Below, one piece after another: positions 28,805-37,511 of a stretch of DNA of 64,000 nucleotides (position 1 is the first letter of the stretch; each line of letters opens with the position of its first letter). This stretch comes from Candidatus Accumulibacter sp. ACC003 (GTDB taxonomy: Bacteria > Pseudomonadota > Gammaproteobacteria > Burkholderiales > Rhodocyclaceae), in the NCBI RefSeq assembly GCF_907163085.1, contig NZ_CAJQTX010000009.1, positions 434,001 to 498,000 on the forward strand. Direction: 5' to 3'. The notes under the pieces were generated by a model. It had not been told where the DNA came from. It saw only the letters and a list, made by a program, of their open reading frames with translations, and searched no databases. The position numbers were made by a program, and so were the translations under genes.

Positions 28805-29995
28805 TCAATCAACCTGGCAGAGCAGGCCCTTGAGGTATTCACCCTCGCTGAAATGCAACGCCACCGGATGGTCTGGCGGCGCCGCCAGGCGACGCAGGAT
28901 GCGGGCGTCGCAGCCGGCGGAGACGGCGGCGTCGGCAACGATCTCCTGGAAGTGCTCGCGGCGGATGCCGCCCGAGCACGAATAGCTCATCAGCAATCCA
29001 CCCGGATTGAGCAGGCGAAAGCCGAAGACGTTGATGTCGCGGTAGGCGCGGGCAGCCGCCTCGGCGTGCGCGCCCGAAGGCGCGAACTTGGGCGGATCAA
29101 GAATGATCAGATCGAAACGCCGAGCATCGCTCTTGAGCGCTCGCAAGGCGCTGAAGACGTCGTCCTCACGCCACTCGGCACGCGTCGCATCGAGCTGCGG
29201 GTTGAGCAACAGGTTGTCGGCGGCGGTGCGCAGCGCCGGCGCCGACGAGTCGATTGAGAGCACGCTGGTGGCGCCGCCCGCCAGCGCCTGCAGCGAAAAA
29301 CCACCGGTGTAGCAAAAACAGTTGAGCGTCGCCCGACCGGCGGCCAGCTCGCGGGTCAGCAAACGATTGTCGCGCTGATCGAGATAGAAACCCGTCTTGT
29401 GGCCGGCTACGATATCGACCTTGAGGCGGATACCGTTTTCGCCGATCACCAGCGCTTCATCCGCCGCTTCGCCGAGCAGCCAGCCGCTCACCGGCTCAAG
29501 GCCTTCGAGCCGGCGCACGTCGGAATCCGAACGCTCGTAGATGCGCGCACAGCCCGTCGCCTGCTGCAGTGCCGCGACGATCGCCCGGCGCCACTTGTCG
29601 GCACCGGTGGCCGTCAACTGCAGCACCACCGTGTCGCCGTAGCGATCGGCGATCAACCCTGGCAGCCCGTCGGACTCGCCATGAATCAGCCGCAAGCCGT
29701 CGTGACCGCGCAATTCGGGCAAATCCTGCCGACGTTGTACCGCCGCCTGAATCCGCCGCTTGAAAAAGACGTCGTCGATTATTTCGTCGGCGTCGAAGCT
29801 CCAGACGCGCGCGCGGATCTTCGATTGCGGGCTCCACGCCGCTTTTGCCAGCGGCCGACCGTTGGCGGCAACGACCTCGACGGTGTCGCCCGGGCGTGCG
29901 CGACCGCGCAAACCATCGACCGACGCCGCAAAAATCCACGGGTGACGACGGGCAAGCGAGCGATCCTTGCCCGGCAGAAGAACGAGTTGAGCCAT
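28805..29995 (-). CDS. rlmI: Class I SAM-dependent rRNA methyltransferase RlmI-like
   Basis: 396-residue methyltransferase; RlmI makes m5C1962 in 23S rRNA. The N-terminal PUA domain (1-75) starts LVLLPGKDRSLARRHPWIF; the middle domain contains LRLIHGESDGLPGLIADRYGD; the Rossmann part has TGFYLDQRDNR, FCYTGGFSLQALAGG and the catalytic LIILDPPKFAPS. The YSCSGG stretch holds the second Cys. I chose the ATG at 29995 because the PUA domain starts there; 65 more codons upstream are open but unlike the family. The 30000-30228 gap upstream carries no supported feature. Confidence 0.93.
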   Translation of the reverse strand: MAQLVLLPGKDRSLARRHPWIFAASVDGLRGRARPGDTVEVVAANGRPLAKAAWSPQSKIRARVWSFDADEIIDDVFFKRRIQAAVQRRQDLPELRGHDGLRLIHGESDGLPGLIADRYGDTVVLQLTATGADKWRRAIVAALQQATGCARIYERSDSDVRRLEGLEPVSGWLLGEAADEALVIGENGIRLKVDIVAGHKTGFYLDQRDNRLLTRELAAGRATLNCFCYTGGFSLQALAGGATSVLSIDSSAPALRTAADNLLLNPQLDATRAEWREDDVFSALRALKSDARRFDLIILDPPKFAPSGAHAEAAARAYRDINVFGFRLLNPGGLLMSYSCSGGIRREHFQEIVADAAVSAGCDARILRRLAAPPDHPVALHFSEGEYLKGLLCQVD

Positions 29996-30228
29996 GCTGG
30001 GTATCCGGTAGCCGGCGTCGCCGCCAGCGTCAATGGTGAGCGGCGCAGTGTACCAGTGTCCGCCGCGTACGCGACGCCGCTCGGCATCGACCGCGGCGGC
30101 CGCCACTTGCCCAGCAGATCGCCCGGCGATCAAGCGCTGCCGAGCTTTTTGAGCGCCATCAACGAATGCTCCGGCGCGATGCCCCGACAATCGAACGCCG
30201 TACGCCGACCGTCACCGCTGGAGCCCTG

Positions 30229-30575
30229 ATGAAACGCCTGACCTTGCTGTTCATCCCGGTTTACTCGCCGGGCCGGCGGCCGCCACGCCCGCAGCCGGAC
30301 TCGCTGCCATCGGTGAGATTGGGCAGTTGAACGGCCAGGCACTGGCCTGCGGCCAGATGGACATCGTCAAACCGGTGAAAGAACTGGTCATTGAGCACGC
30401 GCCGAAAACGCGTAGCTACGGCGAGCGCTTCGAAGAACCGACCAATAGCGCTTTTCTGGCGCAAGGCAATGGCCAGCAGGCGTGCCCGACAGCCGAGGAC
30501 TTCGCCAGCCAATTGCGCGCGCTGTCGAAGCGCTCGCAGCTTGCCCTGCCAGCGCCGCCGCCAGCGGCCAGGTAA
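30229..30575 (+). pseudogene. Frameshifted exported protein of unknown function
   Basis: The first frame gives MKRLTLLFIPV, the start of a signal peptide, then runs off. Shifting by one base at about 30259-30262 restores LLAGPAAATPAAGLAAIGEIG, a normal signal-peptide end, and then an 80-residue mature part with LNGQALACGQMDIVKP. The stop TAA overlaps the start of the next gene. A one-base deletion explains the break. I do not recognise the family. Confidence 0.7.
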
Positions 30576-31196
30576 TGCAGCGGCCGCTCAAGAAGCTGCT
30601 CGTCGCTTTGCTGGCAAGCGGCCTGGCGCTGCCGACGACAGCCAGCGATGGCGTCGCTGACCAGCAGGCCAGCGCCACCGCGGCGACACCGCGCAACGGC
30701 CGCTACCTGCTGATCGACGCCAATGACCGCGCAGTCAGCAACGGGAACTTCCCGGGAAGGCTTCAGCTGCTGACCTTTGGCTACACGCCTGTCCGACGAC
30801 GCTGGCTGAAATGGCCCTGGCCATCAACAGCCTCGGCGACGACGCCGACCGCGTGCAAGCCCTCTTCGTCACCGTCGATCCCGAACGCGACACGGCCAGT
30901 GTGCTGCGCAGCTACGCCGCCTTCTTCGCCCCCGGATCATCAGCCTGAGCGGTTCGCCGGCACTCGTCCGAAGAGCCGCCGACGACTTCCAGGTGCGCTA
31001 TGAGAAGCTTCGCGAACCAGGTTCGCCGGCCGAACAGTATGCCGTCGACCACTCGGCCGGGATGTACCTGCTCGGCCCCAATGGCCGCTATCTGCGGAAG
31101 TTCGCTTACGCCATGCCGCCGGCCGAGATCACCGAGCGAATCCGCGAACTGATCGCTCAGAGCCGTTACCGGCCGGGCGCCCGGCCAGCGCCGCCG
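30575..31196 (+). pseudogene. Sco1/SenC copper chaperone gene with two frameshifts
   Basis: Three frames together encode a SCO1/SenC-type thioredoxin-fold protein involved in cytochrome oxidase CuA assembly: a signal peptide MQRPLKKLLVALLASG, RLQLLTFGYT in frame 1, then CPTTLAEMALAINSLGDDA, FVTVDPERDT and RSYAAFF in frame 2, then ISLSGSPALV, YAVDHSAGMYLLGP in frame 3. The first shift (about 30789) removes the first Cys and the middle of the copper motif CPDVCP; the second (30928-30933) is a one-base loss in a C-run. The right end is uncertain because frame 3 has no stop before the next gene. Confidence 0.85.
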
Positions 31197-31254
31197 CTGG
31201 GCGAGGACTCAGCTGCGCCGCATCGATTTCCCACGTTCACCTGGAGGACCGCTC

Positions 31255-31475
31255 ATGAGATCCGCTTCGCTTGTCCTGATCTTGCTCCGACGCCAAGCGC
31301 CAGCGCAGCCGAAACACTGTCCTGCCCGCAGCTGACGACGGCGCTGCAGGTCGGCAACTGCCCCGACGAGAACGAACTGCAATACACCTTCACCGGCTAC
31401 TGCAGCGACGACTGGCGGCATAGCACAGCCTCAAGGAGAAGCACCAAAAAGCAACGCGGCGCCTACTTTTGGTAG
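31255..31475 (+). pseudogene. Frameshifted small exported Cys-rich protein
   Basis: Start ATG with a GGAGG ribosome-binding site, signal start MRSASLVLILL, then a shift near 31280-31290 to the frame reading PTPSASAAETLSCPQLTTALQVGNCP and YTFTGYCSDDW. The end is lost in the terminator hairpin at 31455. Family unknown. Confidence 0.6.
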
Positions 31476-31483
31476 GCGCCGCG
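31455..31483 (-). terminator. Strong hairpin, probable bidirectional terminator
   Basis: Perfect 12-bp stem CGCGGCGCCTAC / GTAGGCGCCGCG with a 5-base loop. On the minus strand it is soon followed by a five-T run (complement of 31445-31449), fitting termination of the small lipoprotein gene at 31505; on the plus strand the following GTTGTT gives a weak U-tract. Confidence 0.75.
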
Positions 31484-31504
31484 CGTTGTTAAAGGTACCG
31501 ACAG

Positions 31505-31636
31505 TCAGGTCCTGGGTTTGGCCGGAGTGCTCGTCACCGTCTCGCCATCCTTGGCCTTATCAGCCGAGCAGGCGACAGCAGTTGCACTTGATAGCGCCAG
31601 CGCCAAGGCCATCAGGCCAGCGTTCAGCTTCCTCAT
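31505..31636 (-). CDS. Small lipoprotein-like protein, 43 residues
   Basis: Short gene with a strong AAGGAGA ribosome-binding site seven bases before the ATG. The product begins MRKLNAGLMALALALSS, a signal-peptide-like run, then ATAVACSADKAKD, where AVAC may be a lipobox or a signal peptidase I site before a Cys. The mature part is only about 20 residues and is hydrophilic. It resembles the small entericidin or YgdR-type lipoproteins only in size and layout. A terminator hairpin follows at 31455-31483. Confidence 0.72.
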   Translation of the reverse strand: MRKLNAGLMALALALSSATAVACSADKAKDGETVTSTPAKPRT

Positions 31637-31724
31637 ACGCATCTCCTTGTAACTCAGCCCTCATTGGCACAGTGAATGTAAGCCCAAACTTTCGCGAAAA
31701 CAAGCCCAAGATAAACAGGGTTTC

Positions 31725-32356
31725 TCAGCACAATTTGACGACGATGTCGTCCAGCGCATTGGCCGCGTCGGCGACCCGGTCAGCGGCGTTGGACATGTGC
31801 CTATAGGTCTCACGCCGCTTGAACATGTTCAGGTAGTTGTCGCCCTGAAAAAGTTCGACGATCGCTCGCCGATACGCTTTCTCGACCGTCCGCTCGGCTT
31901 TCCGTGCGGCGGCGGCGTCGACGCCAGAAGCGGCCGGATCGGTCGCCAGACGGGCGAAACCTCTGGCCAGCGCGTCAGTGCCTTCGCGCAGGTGCAGCGC
32001 CATTTCCAGGCTGAACTTGTCGGGCTGCAGACCGAGAACGTCCATCTCGACAACCGTTGATTTGCAGTAGTTGACGATGTCGTCGAGGGTCATGATCGCG
32101 CGATGGATGTCCTCGCGGTCAATCGGTGTCGAAAAGGCTTCGGCGAGAATCCCGAGGTTGCTGGCCTTGATGCGGTCGGCCTGATGCTCGTCGGCGCGAA
32201 CTTTCTGGCTGACCGCCACGTCGCCGGTCTCCATGAATTCGACCAACAGACGGGTGGTTTCCGCGGCGTTGGCGCTCTGTTCGGAGAGCATGCCGAAGAA
32301 GTCGGCAACAGTCGGGAAGACGCGCTCGTACAGGCGACGGAAAATGGGCTGGTTGG
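31725..32356 (-). CDS. DUF47/PhoU-like phosphate transport regulator, frame broken at 5' end
   Basis: Helical DUF47 protein, about 210 residues, whose family usually lies beside Pit transporters and modulates them. The frame from MLSEQSANAAETTRLL to the end (31725-32291) is intact. The family normally carries about 20 residues before this; they are present in the same frame back to 32356 (KANQPIFRRLYERVFPTVADFFG) but no start codon exists there. The ATG with the proper AGGAG site (ATG at 32371-32373) is one base out of frame: ATGGAAGACC reads MED, whereas loss of one G would give MKTIKANQP. Either a start-region frameshift or a sequencing error. Confidence 0.75.
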
Positions 32357-32384
32357 CTTTGATGGTCTTCCATGGTTCATCTCC

Positions 32385-33431
32385 TCAGTTGTGCTGACCG
32401 AGCATGACTCGGGTAACGGCGTAAATAACGATTGACGTGAGCGCCGACGCCGGGATGGTGATCACCCAGGTCTTGGCGATCTCCTTGGCCTTCTTCCAGC
32501 GGACGGCACGCGGGCGCTCGGAATAGCCGATGCCCATGATCGAGGTGGCGACGACGTGCGTGGTAGACACCGGCGCCCCGATCATCGACGCGGTGAAAAT
32601 CAGCAGCGCTGAAGTCAGCTGCGAATCGAAAGCGTGGAGCGGCCGCACCCGATAGATGGCGAAACCCAGCGTGCGGACGATGCGCCAGCCGCCGGACATG
32701 ATCCCCAGGGTAATCGCCGTCGCACACGCCAGAATGACCCAGAATGGCACTTCGAAGGTCGGAATGAAACCACCCAGCAGCAGCACCAGGGTCAGCATGC
32801 CCATGCTCTTCTGTGCGTCGTTGGCGCCGTGCGAGAAGGCCAGGCCGGCGGCGGTGACAAACTGCATCTTGCGCAGCGTGGCGTTGGCCGTCGGCCTGGC
32901 GCCGGCCAGCAGCCTGCGGCCGAGGCGGTGTATGCCGAAACCGACCCAGAAACCGAGCAGTGGCGAGACGAACAGTGCCAGCAGGACCTTCATCACGCCG
33001 GTCATCTTGCCTTGGGTCATCAACTCATGGAAGCCCCAGATGACGTGCTCGGAGCCGACTGCCGCAACGACCGCTCCGGCCAGTCCGCCGACCAGCGCAT
33101 GCGACGACGACGAGGGAATGCCGAGCCACCAGGTCGCCAGGTTCCAGACGATGGCGCCGAGCAGACCACAGAACATGATCAACACCGCAAGCTGTGGATC
33201 GACATCATTCAGGTTGACGAACTTGCCGATGGTGTTGGCGACCGCCGTACCGCCGAGCATGGGCCCGAGGAACTCGAAGAAACCGACGATCAAGACGGCC
33301 TGCACCGGCGTCATCGCCCGCGACGCGATGACCGTCGCGACAATGTTCGCCGCATCGTGGAAGCCGTTGGTATAGTCAAAAATAAGGACGACGACCACCG
33401 TGGCGGCGGCCATCCAGAACAAAGTATCCAT
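32385..33431 (-). CDS. pit: Low-affinity inorganic phosphate transporter (Pit/PiT family)
   Basis: Integral membrane phosphate/proton symporter of 348 residues with about ten helices. PiT signatures are present: FDYTNGFHDAANIVAT near the N-terminus and LAFSHGANDAQKSMGM in the middle. The start ATG at 33431 is chosen because GAGG sits 8 bases before; a GTG two codons upstream is also open. The DUF47 gene lies just downstream. In polyphosphate-accumulating bacteria Pit drives phosphate uptake and release. Confidence 0.95.
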   Translation of the reverse strand: MDTLFWMAAATVVVVLIFDYTNGFHDAANIVATVIASRAMTPVQAVLIVGFFEFLGPMLGGTAVANTIGKFVNLNDVDPQLAVLIMFCGLLGAIVWNLATWWLGIPSSSSHALVGGLAGAVVAAVGSEHVIWGFHELMTQGKMTGVMKVLLALFVSPLLGFWVGFGIHRLGRRLLAGARPTANATLRKMQFVTAAGLAFSHGANDAQKSMGMLTLVLLLGGFIPTFEVPFWVILACATAITLGIMSGGWRIVRTLGFAIYRVRPLHAFDSQLTSALLIFTASMIGAPVSTTHVVATSIMGIGYSERPRAVRWKKAKEIAKTWVITIPASALTSIVIYAVTRVMLGQHN

Positions 33432-33564
33432 ACGCACCCCTCTTGTAAAAAAGGCCTCTGCGGGCCTCTACTTGTAAAAAGTTTGCGGATTATGCACGAA
33501 AATGAAACTTTGCACACGTTCTGTTAGCATTCTCACCACCGTTTGCGTTTCTTAAGGACAAATC

Positions 33565-34419
33565 ATGCGCCTGGATCATCAGAACGAAAGCGACAACGTC
33601 GAGGATCGACGCAGCGGCGGCATCGGACGCGGCAGCGTCGGTATCGGTACGCTGCTCGTCGCGCTGGCCGCGAGTTACTTCTTCGGGATCGACCCCGCGC
33701 TGATTCTCGGCCTCGCATCGGCACCCGGCAGCACTTCGTCAGCCGCTTCGCCGGCGCAGCGGCCGCCGGCCAACGATCAGATGGCGAGCTTTGTCAGCAA
33801 GGTCCTCGGCAGCACCGAAAGCACCTGGCAGGCGATTTTTCACGACGCCGGAAAGCGCTACCAGGAACCCAAGCTGGTACTGTTTACCGGCTCCACGCCG
33901 ACCGCCTGCGGTAGCGGGCAGTCGGCGATGGGCCCTTTCTACTGCCCGTCCGATCGCAAGGTGTATATCGACCTGGCCTTCTACCGCGACCTCAAGGAAC
34001 GCTTTCACGCACCCGGCGAGTTCGCCCAGGCTTACGTGATCGCCCACGAGGTCGGCCACCACGTTCAGAACCTGCTCGGCATCTCGGACAAGGTGCGCGC
34101 CGCACAGCAGCGTAGCGGCCAGCAGCCGGCGGCCAACGCGCTGTCGGTAAGAATGGAATTGCAGGCCGACTGTTTTGCTGGCGTTTGGGGTCATCGCGCC
34201 GACCGCCTGCAGCAGATCGTCGAAGCGGGCGAGATCGAGCAAGCGCTGACCGCCGCCGCGGCGATCGGCGACGACCGCCTGCAACGGCAGACGCAGGGAC
34301 AGATCGTGCCGGAGTCCTTCACACACGGCACGTCGCGGCAGCGCGTCCGCTGGTTCAAGCGGGGCATGGACAGCGGCGACGTCCGCCAGTGCGATACCTT
34401 CAGCGCCGCGTCGCTATAA
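33565..34419 (+). CDS. Neutral zinc metallopeptidase (YpfJ family)
   Basis: Protein of 284 residues. One hydrophobic helix (about 24-50) then a Ser/Pro linker and a zincin domain: FYCPSDRKVYIDLAFYRDL, the zinc motif in VIAHEVGHHVQNLLG, and RMELQADCFAGVWG with the third ligand Glu. These are YpfJ/KPN-type predicted metallopeptidases, function unknown. The ATG start fits the family, though the ribosome-binding site is weak. Confidence 0.9.
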   Translation: MRLDHQNESDNVEDRRSGGIGRGSVGIGTLLVALAASYFFGIDPALILGLASAPGSTSSAASPAQRPPANDQMASFVSKVLGSTESTWQAIFHDAGKRYQEPKLVLFTGSTPTACGSGQSAMGPFYCPSDRKVYIDLAFYRDLKERFHAPGEFAQAYVIAHEVGHHVQNLLGISDKVRAAQQRSGQQPAANALSVRMELQADCFAGVWGHRADRLQQIVEAGEIEQALTAAAAIGDDRLQRQTQGQIVPESFTHGTSRQRVRWFKRGMDSGDVRQCDTFSAASL

Positions 34420-34429
34420 GGCCGCGACG

Positions 34430-35302
34430 ATGAACAAGGTCAAATCGAGTTTCAGCTCGCTGTCGGCTGCTGCGCTGCTCGGCGCGCTGCTCGGCATCTT
34501 GCCGCCGGCATCGGCATACGCCGCACTGCCCAGGGCGGCCAGCGTTCCAGGCGGCGTCGCGCTGCTGTCGCTCGGCCCGGTGATCGCCGACGCTGAGCGG
34601 CCGCGCGCCTGGCTCGGCGAGCAGCAGGTGCTGATCGTCGACGACGATGGTCAGTGGGTTGCGGTCGTCGGCCTGGCGCTGGAGACGCTTCCCGGCAGCC
34701 AGCAACTGCGTGTGCAGATGGCGGACGAAACGCGTTTTCAAGCGTTCGACGTCAAGGCCAAGGACTATCCGGAACAGCGCATCACCATCAAGGACAGCAG
34801 CAAGGTCGAACTCTCGGCTAGCGATCTGGCGCGCGTCACGAGCGAATTGGCGACCATCCAGCGGCTGAAGCGCCATTGGCGCGACGCCGCCGACACCGAC
34901 GTCGCCTTCATGCTGCCGGCGCAGGGCCGGCAAACCGGGCGCTTTGGCGTGCGCCGCTTCTTCAACGGCGAGGCGCGCTCAGCGCACGCCGGATTCGACA
35001 TCGCAGCCGCCCGCGGCACCGCCGTCCGGGCCAGCGCCAGTGGTCAGGTGCTGGCGGTCGACGATTACTTCTTCAACGGCAAGACGGTTTTTGTCGATCA
35101 CGGTAACGGTCTGATCAGCATGTACTGCCATCTCGAGCGCAGCACCGTCCAGGCGGGCGACGCAATCGCCAAAGGCCAGGGTCTCGGCTTTTCCGGAATG
35201 AGCGGCCGCGCCACCGGCCCGCACCTGCACTGGAGCGTGATTCTCAACGGCGCCATGGTCGACCCCGAGCTGTTCATCGCCACAGCAGGCAAGACGCGCT
35301 GA
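34430..35302 (+). CDS. Exported M23 (LytM/Gly-Gly endopeptidase-like) peptidase
   Basis: Secreted protein of 290 residues. Signal peptide in about the first 28 residues (ending ASAYAALP). The C-terminal M23 domain has RSAHAGFDIAA with the zinc His/Asp pair, DYFFNGKTVFVDHGNGLISMYCHL and ATGPHLHWSV with HLH. Metal and catalytic residues are intact. The start is ATG, ten bases after the stop of the preceding metallopeptidase gene. It probably cuts peptidoglycan cross-bridges. Confidence 0.92.
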   Translation: MNKVKSSFSSLSAAALLGALLGILPPASAYAALPRAASVPGGVALLSLGPVIADAERPRAWLGEQQVLIVDDDGQWVAVVGLALETLPGSQQLRVQMADETRFQAFDVKAKDYPEQRITIKDSSKVELSASDLARVTSELATIQRLKRHWRDAADTDVAFMLPAQGRQTGRFGVRRFFNGEARSAHAGFDIAAARGTAVRASASGQVLAVDDYFFNGKTVFVDHGNGLISMYCHLERSTVQAGDAIAKGQGLGFSGMSGRATGPHLHWSVILNGAMVDPELFIATAGKTR

Positions 35303-35334
35303 CCGGGGCGAGCCGCCACGCCAGCGTCGCCCGG

Positions 35335-35808
35335 TCAATCGGCGGGCGGCGTCTTGTTGCGCTCACCGACGTGGCGCACGGCGTTGGCCCGATACGGGCA
35401 ATCCGGCTTGCTGCATTCGGCGTAGAGATAGAGCGCGTGTTCGCGAATGATGAAGCCACGCTCCTGCGCCACCCGCGTTTGCCGGCGCTCGATCTCGGCG
35501 TCGTAGAATTCTTCGACGCGCCCGCAATCGATACACACCAGGTGATCGTGGTGCTGCCCGGCACTCAACTCGAAAACGGCCTTGCCGGATTCGAAATAGT
35601 GGCGCTCGAGAAGACCGGCCTGTTCAAACTGGGTGAGAACGCGATAAACGGTCGCCAGCCCAACGTCGAGGTTTTCGGCGAGCAGCAGCCGATAGACATC
35701 CTCTGCCGTCAGGTGGCGAACCTCGGTCTTCTCGAACAAGGCGAGAATCTTGAGACGCGGCAGAGTGGCTTTCAGCCCCATGCTCTTGAGGTCGTCGGAG
35801 TTGCTCAT
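35335..35808 (-). CDS. fur: Ferric uptake regulator Fur
   Basis: Iron-responsive repressor of 157 residues. Features: [11 protein letters not shown] (helix-turn-helix region), [16 protein letters not shown], the metal-binding [11 protein letters not shown] and the second Cys pair CSKPDC. Length is standard. It is divergent from bamE, the common arrangement in betaproteobacteria. The end of the dispersed repeat lies only about 7 bases before the ATG. Confidence 0.96.
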   Translation of the reverse strand: MSNSDDLKSMGLKATLPRLKILALFEKTEVRHLTAEDVYRLLLAENLDVGLATVYRVLTQFEQAGLLERHYFESGKAVFELSAGQHHDHLVCIDCGRVEEFYDAEIERRQTRVAQERGFIIREHALYLYAECSKPDCPYRANAVRHVGERNKTPPAD

Positions 35809-35814
35809 CGGCTT

Positions 35815-36015
35815 ACCTTACCGTGAAGATCGCGTGCGCGACTCACAAATGTCCCTTCTCGTCGCTGGCGACGAGAAGGGGGTGAGACGGGAAATTCAGA
35901 GCACATGCGCCCTGCCCGTCGAACGATTCCGGCGTGCACGCCGGAATGCGCGCTGCAAGTGGTGGGAGACTCTCATGGCTTCCATGATCGAGGGTGTCTC
36001 GACAGGTCACGACCG
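35815..36015 (-). repeat. Dispersed composite palindromic element, fullest copy R2
   Basis: Read on the minus strand it holds: outer module (35964-36015, like R1); a perfect 22-base palindrome ATTCCGGCGTGCACGCCGGAAT (35926-35947, also in R5); a 12-bp stem hairpin CCCTTCTCGTCG / CGACGAGAAGGG (35853-35880); the core GTGAGTCGCGCACGCGAT (35829-35846); then TTCACGG and TAAGGT (35815-35820). It points toward fur. Confidence 0.75.
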
Positions 36016-36185
36016 TCAGGCGGCAAAGGGCGTGGTTTTTTTCGGTTATGATATACCGTCGCCTGCGCTTGTGATGAACGGAAGCCAGAATGCCGTCACC
36101 GCCAATGTCGATCCGGCTGCCGGCGCGGGCTTCCTGTTGGGCAACGCTCGCCTCTATTGATCACTTACCACCATTTGACGAGAAC

Positions 36186-36668
36186 ATGATCTTCCCGCGA
36201 TTCGCCACGACCGCTCTGGTCGTCTGCACGCTTTCCGCCTGCTCGACGGTGCCGCATATCATCAACGAGTACCGGATCGACGTGCAGCAAGGAAACGTGC
36301 TGACTCAGGAGATGGTTGCGCAGTTGCGTCCGGGGCTCAGCAAGGATCAGGTGCGCTTCATTCTCGGCACGCCGGTACTGATCGATATGTTTCACACCAA
36401 CCGCTGGGATTACTTCTACTGGCTGAAGAAGGGCAACACGACAAAGGTCGAGACGCGCCGGTTTTCGGCCTTTTTTGACAACGACGACAAGCTGCTGCGG
36501 GTTACCGGCGACGTCGCTCCCGCCGGACCGACCGACGGCGAGGCGGCGCCGCAGACGCGGATCCGGGAAATCGATCTGAGCTCGCTACCGGCGGATGCCG
36601 ACGTCAGTATGCCCCCAGCAGACGACAAGGGGTTTTTCGGCAACATCATGGACAGCGTGGGCCTGTGA
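36186..36668 (+). CDS. bamE: Outer membrane protein assembly factor BamE (SmpA/OmlA)
   Basis: Lipoprotein of 160 residues in the BAM complex. Lipobox LSAC near residue 22. SmpA/OmlA core: [51 protein letters not shown]-terminal tail is acidic and Pro-rich. ATG 36186 is preferred since the signal starts there; the frame is open further back. The dapB ATG follows one base after its stop. Confidence 0.95.
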   Translation: MIFPRFATTALVVCTLSACSTVPHIINEYRIDVQQGNVLTQEMVAQLRPGLSKDQVRFILGTPVLIDMFHTNRWDYFYWLKKGNTTKVETRRFSAFFDNDDKLLRVTGDVAPAGPTDGEAAPQTRIREIDLSSLPADADVSMPPADDKGFFGNIMDSVGL

Positions 36669-36669
36669 A

Positions 36670-37476
36670 ATGAACTCATTGAGGATAGCGATCGCCGGCG
36701 CCGGCGGCCGCATGGGACGAATGCTCGTCGAAGCGACGCTGAACGATGCGCATGCGACACTGACCGCAGCGCTCGATCAGGCCGACGCCGCCGTACTCGG
36801 CAAGGACGCCGGCGAGATGGTCGGCACGCCCTGCGGCGTACGCGTCAGCAGCGATAGCGAGGCGGCGATTGCGCAAGCAAGCTGCCTGATCGATTTCACC
36901 CGGCCGGAAGGCACGCTCCAGCACCTCGAAATCTGCCGCCGACACGGCACGGCGATCGTCATCGGCACCACCGGCTTCGACGCCCATGGCAAGGAGGCGA
37001 TTGCGGCGGCCGCGCAGCATATCCCGGTGGTCTTTGCGCCGAACATGAGCGTCGGCGTCAACGTCGTTTTCAAACTACTCGACGTCGCCGCCCGGATCAT
37101 GGATCAGGGCTACGATGTCGAGGTCGTCGAAGCGCACCACCGGCACAAGATCGACGCCCCATCGGGAACCGCCCTGCGGATGGGTGAAGTCGTCGCGCAA
37201 GCGCTCGGCCGCGATCTCGAACAATGCGCAATCTACGGTCGCCAGGGCGTCACCGGCGAGCGGCAGCCGTCGACCATCGGCTTTGCCACCATCCGCGGCG
37301 GCGATATCGTCGGCGATCACAATGTGCTGTTCTGCGGTCTTGGTGAGCGTGTCGAGATCGGCCACAAGGCCAGCAGTCGGATGCCCTATGCCCTGGGCAG
37401 CCTGCGCGCCGCCCATTTTCTGGCGGGCAAGCCATACGGCCTGTTCGACATGCAGGACGTCCTCGGCCTGCGTTGA
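36670..37476 (+). CDS. dapB: 4-hydroxy-tetrahydrodipicolinate reductase
   Basis: Lysine/diaminopimelate biosynthesis enzyme of 268 residues reducing hydroxy-tetrahydrodipicolinate with NAD(P)H. The N-terminal nucleotide motif is GAGGRMGR; the signature [15 protein letters not shown] carries the catalytic His and Lys. [11 protein letters not shown] and the C-terminal [12 protein letters not shown] also fit. Starts one base after bamE's stop. Confidence 0.97.
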   Translation: MNSLRIAIAGAGGRMGRMLVEATLNDAHATLTAALDQADAAVLGKDAGEMVGTPCGVRVSSDSEAAIAQASCLIDFTRPEGTLQHLEICRRHGTAIVIGTTGFDAHGKEAIAAAAQHIPVVFAPNMSVGVNVVFKLLDVAARIMDQGYDVEVVEAHHRHKIDAPSGTALRMGEVVAQALGRDLEQCAIYGRQGVTGERQPSTIGFATIRGGDIVGDHNVLFCGLGERVEIGHKASSRMPYALGSLRAAHFLAGKPYGLFDMQDVLGLR

Positions 37477-37511
37477 CGGCGGTCGATCTACCGAGAGCGG
37501 CAAGCGTGCCG

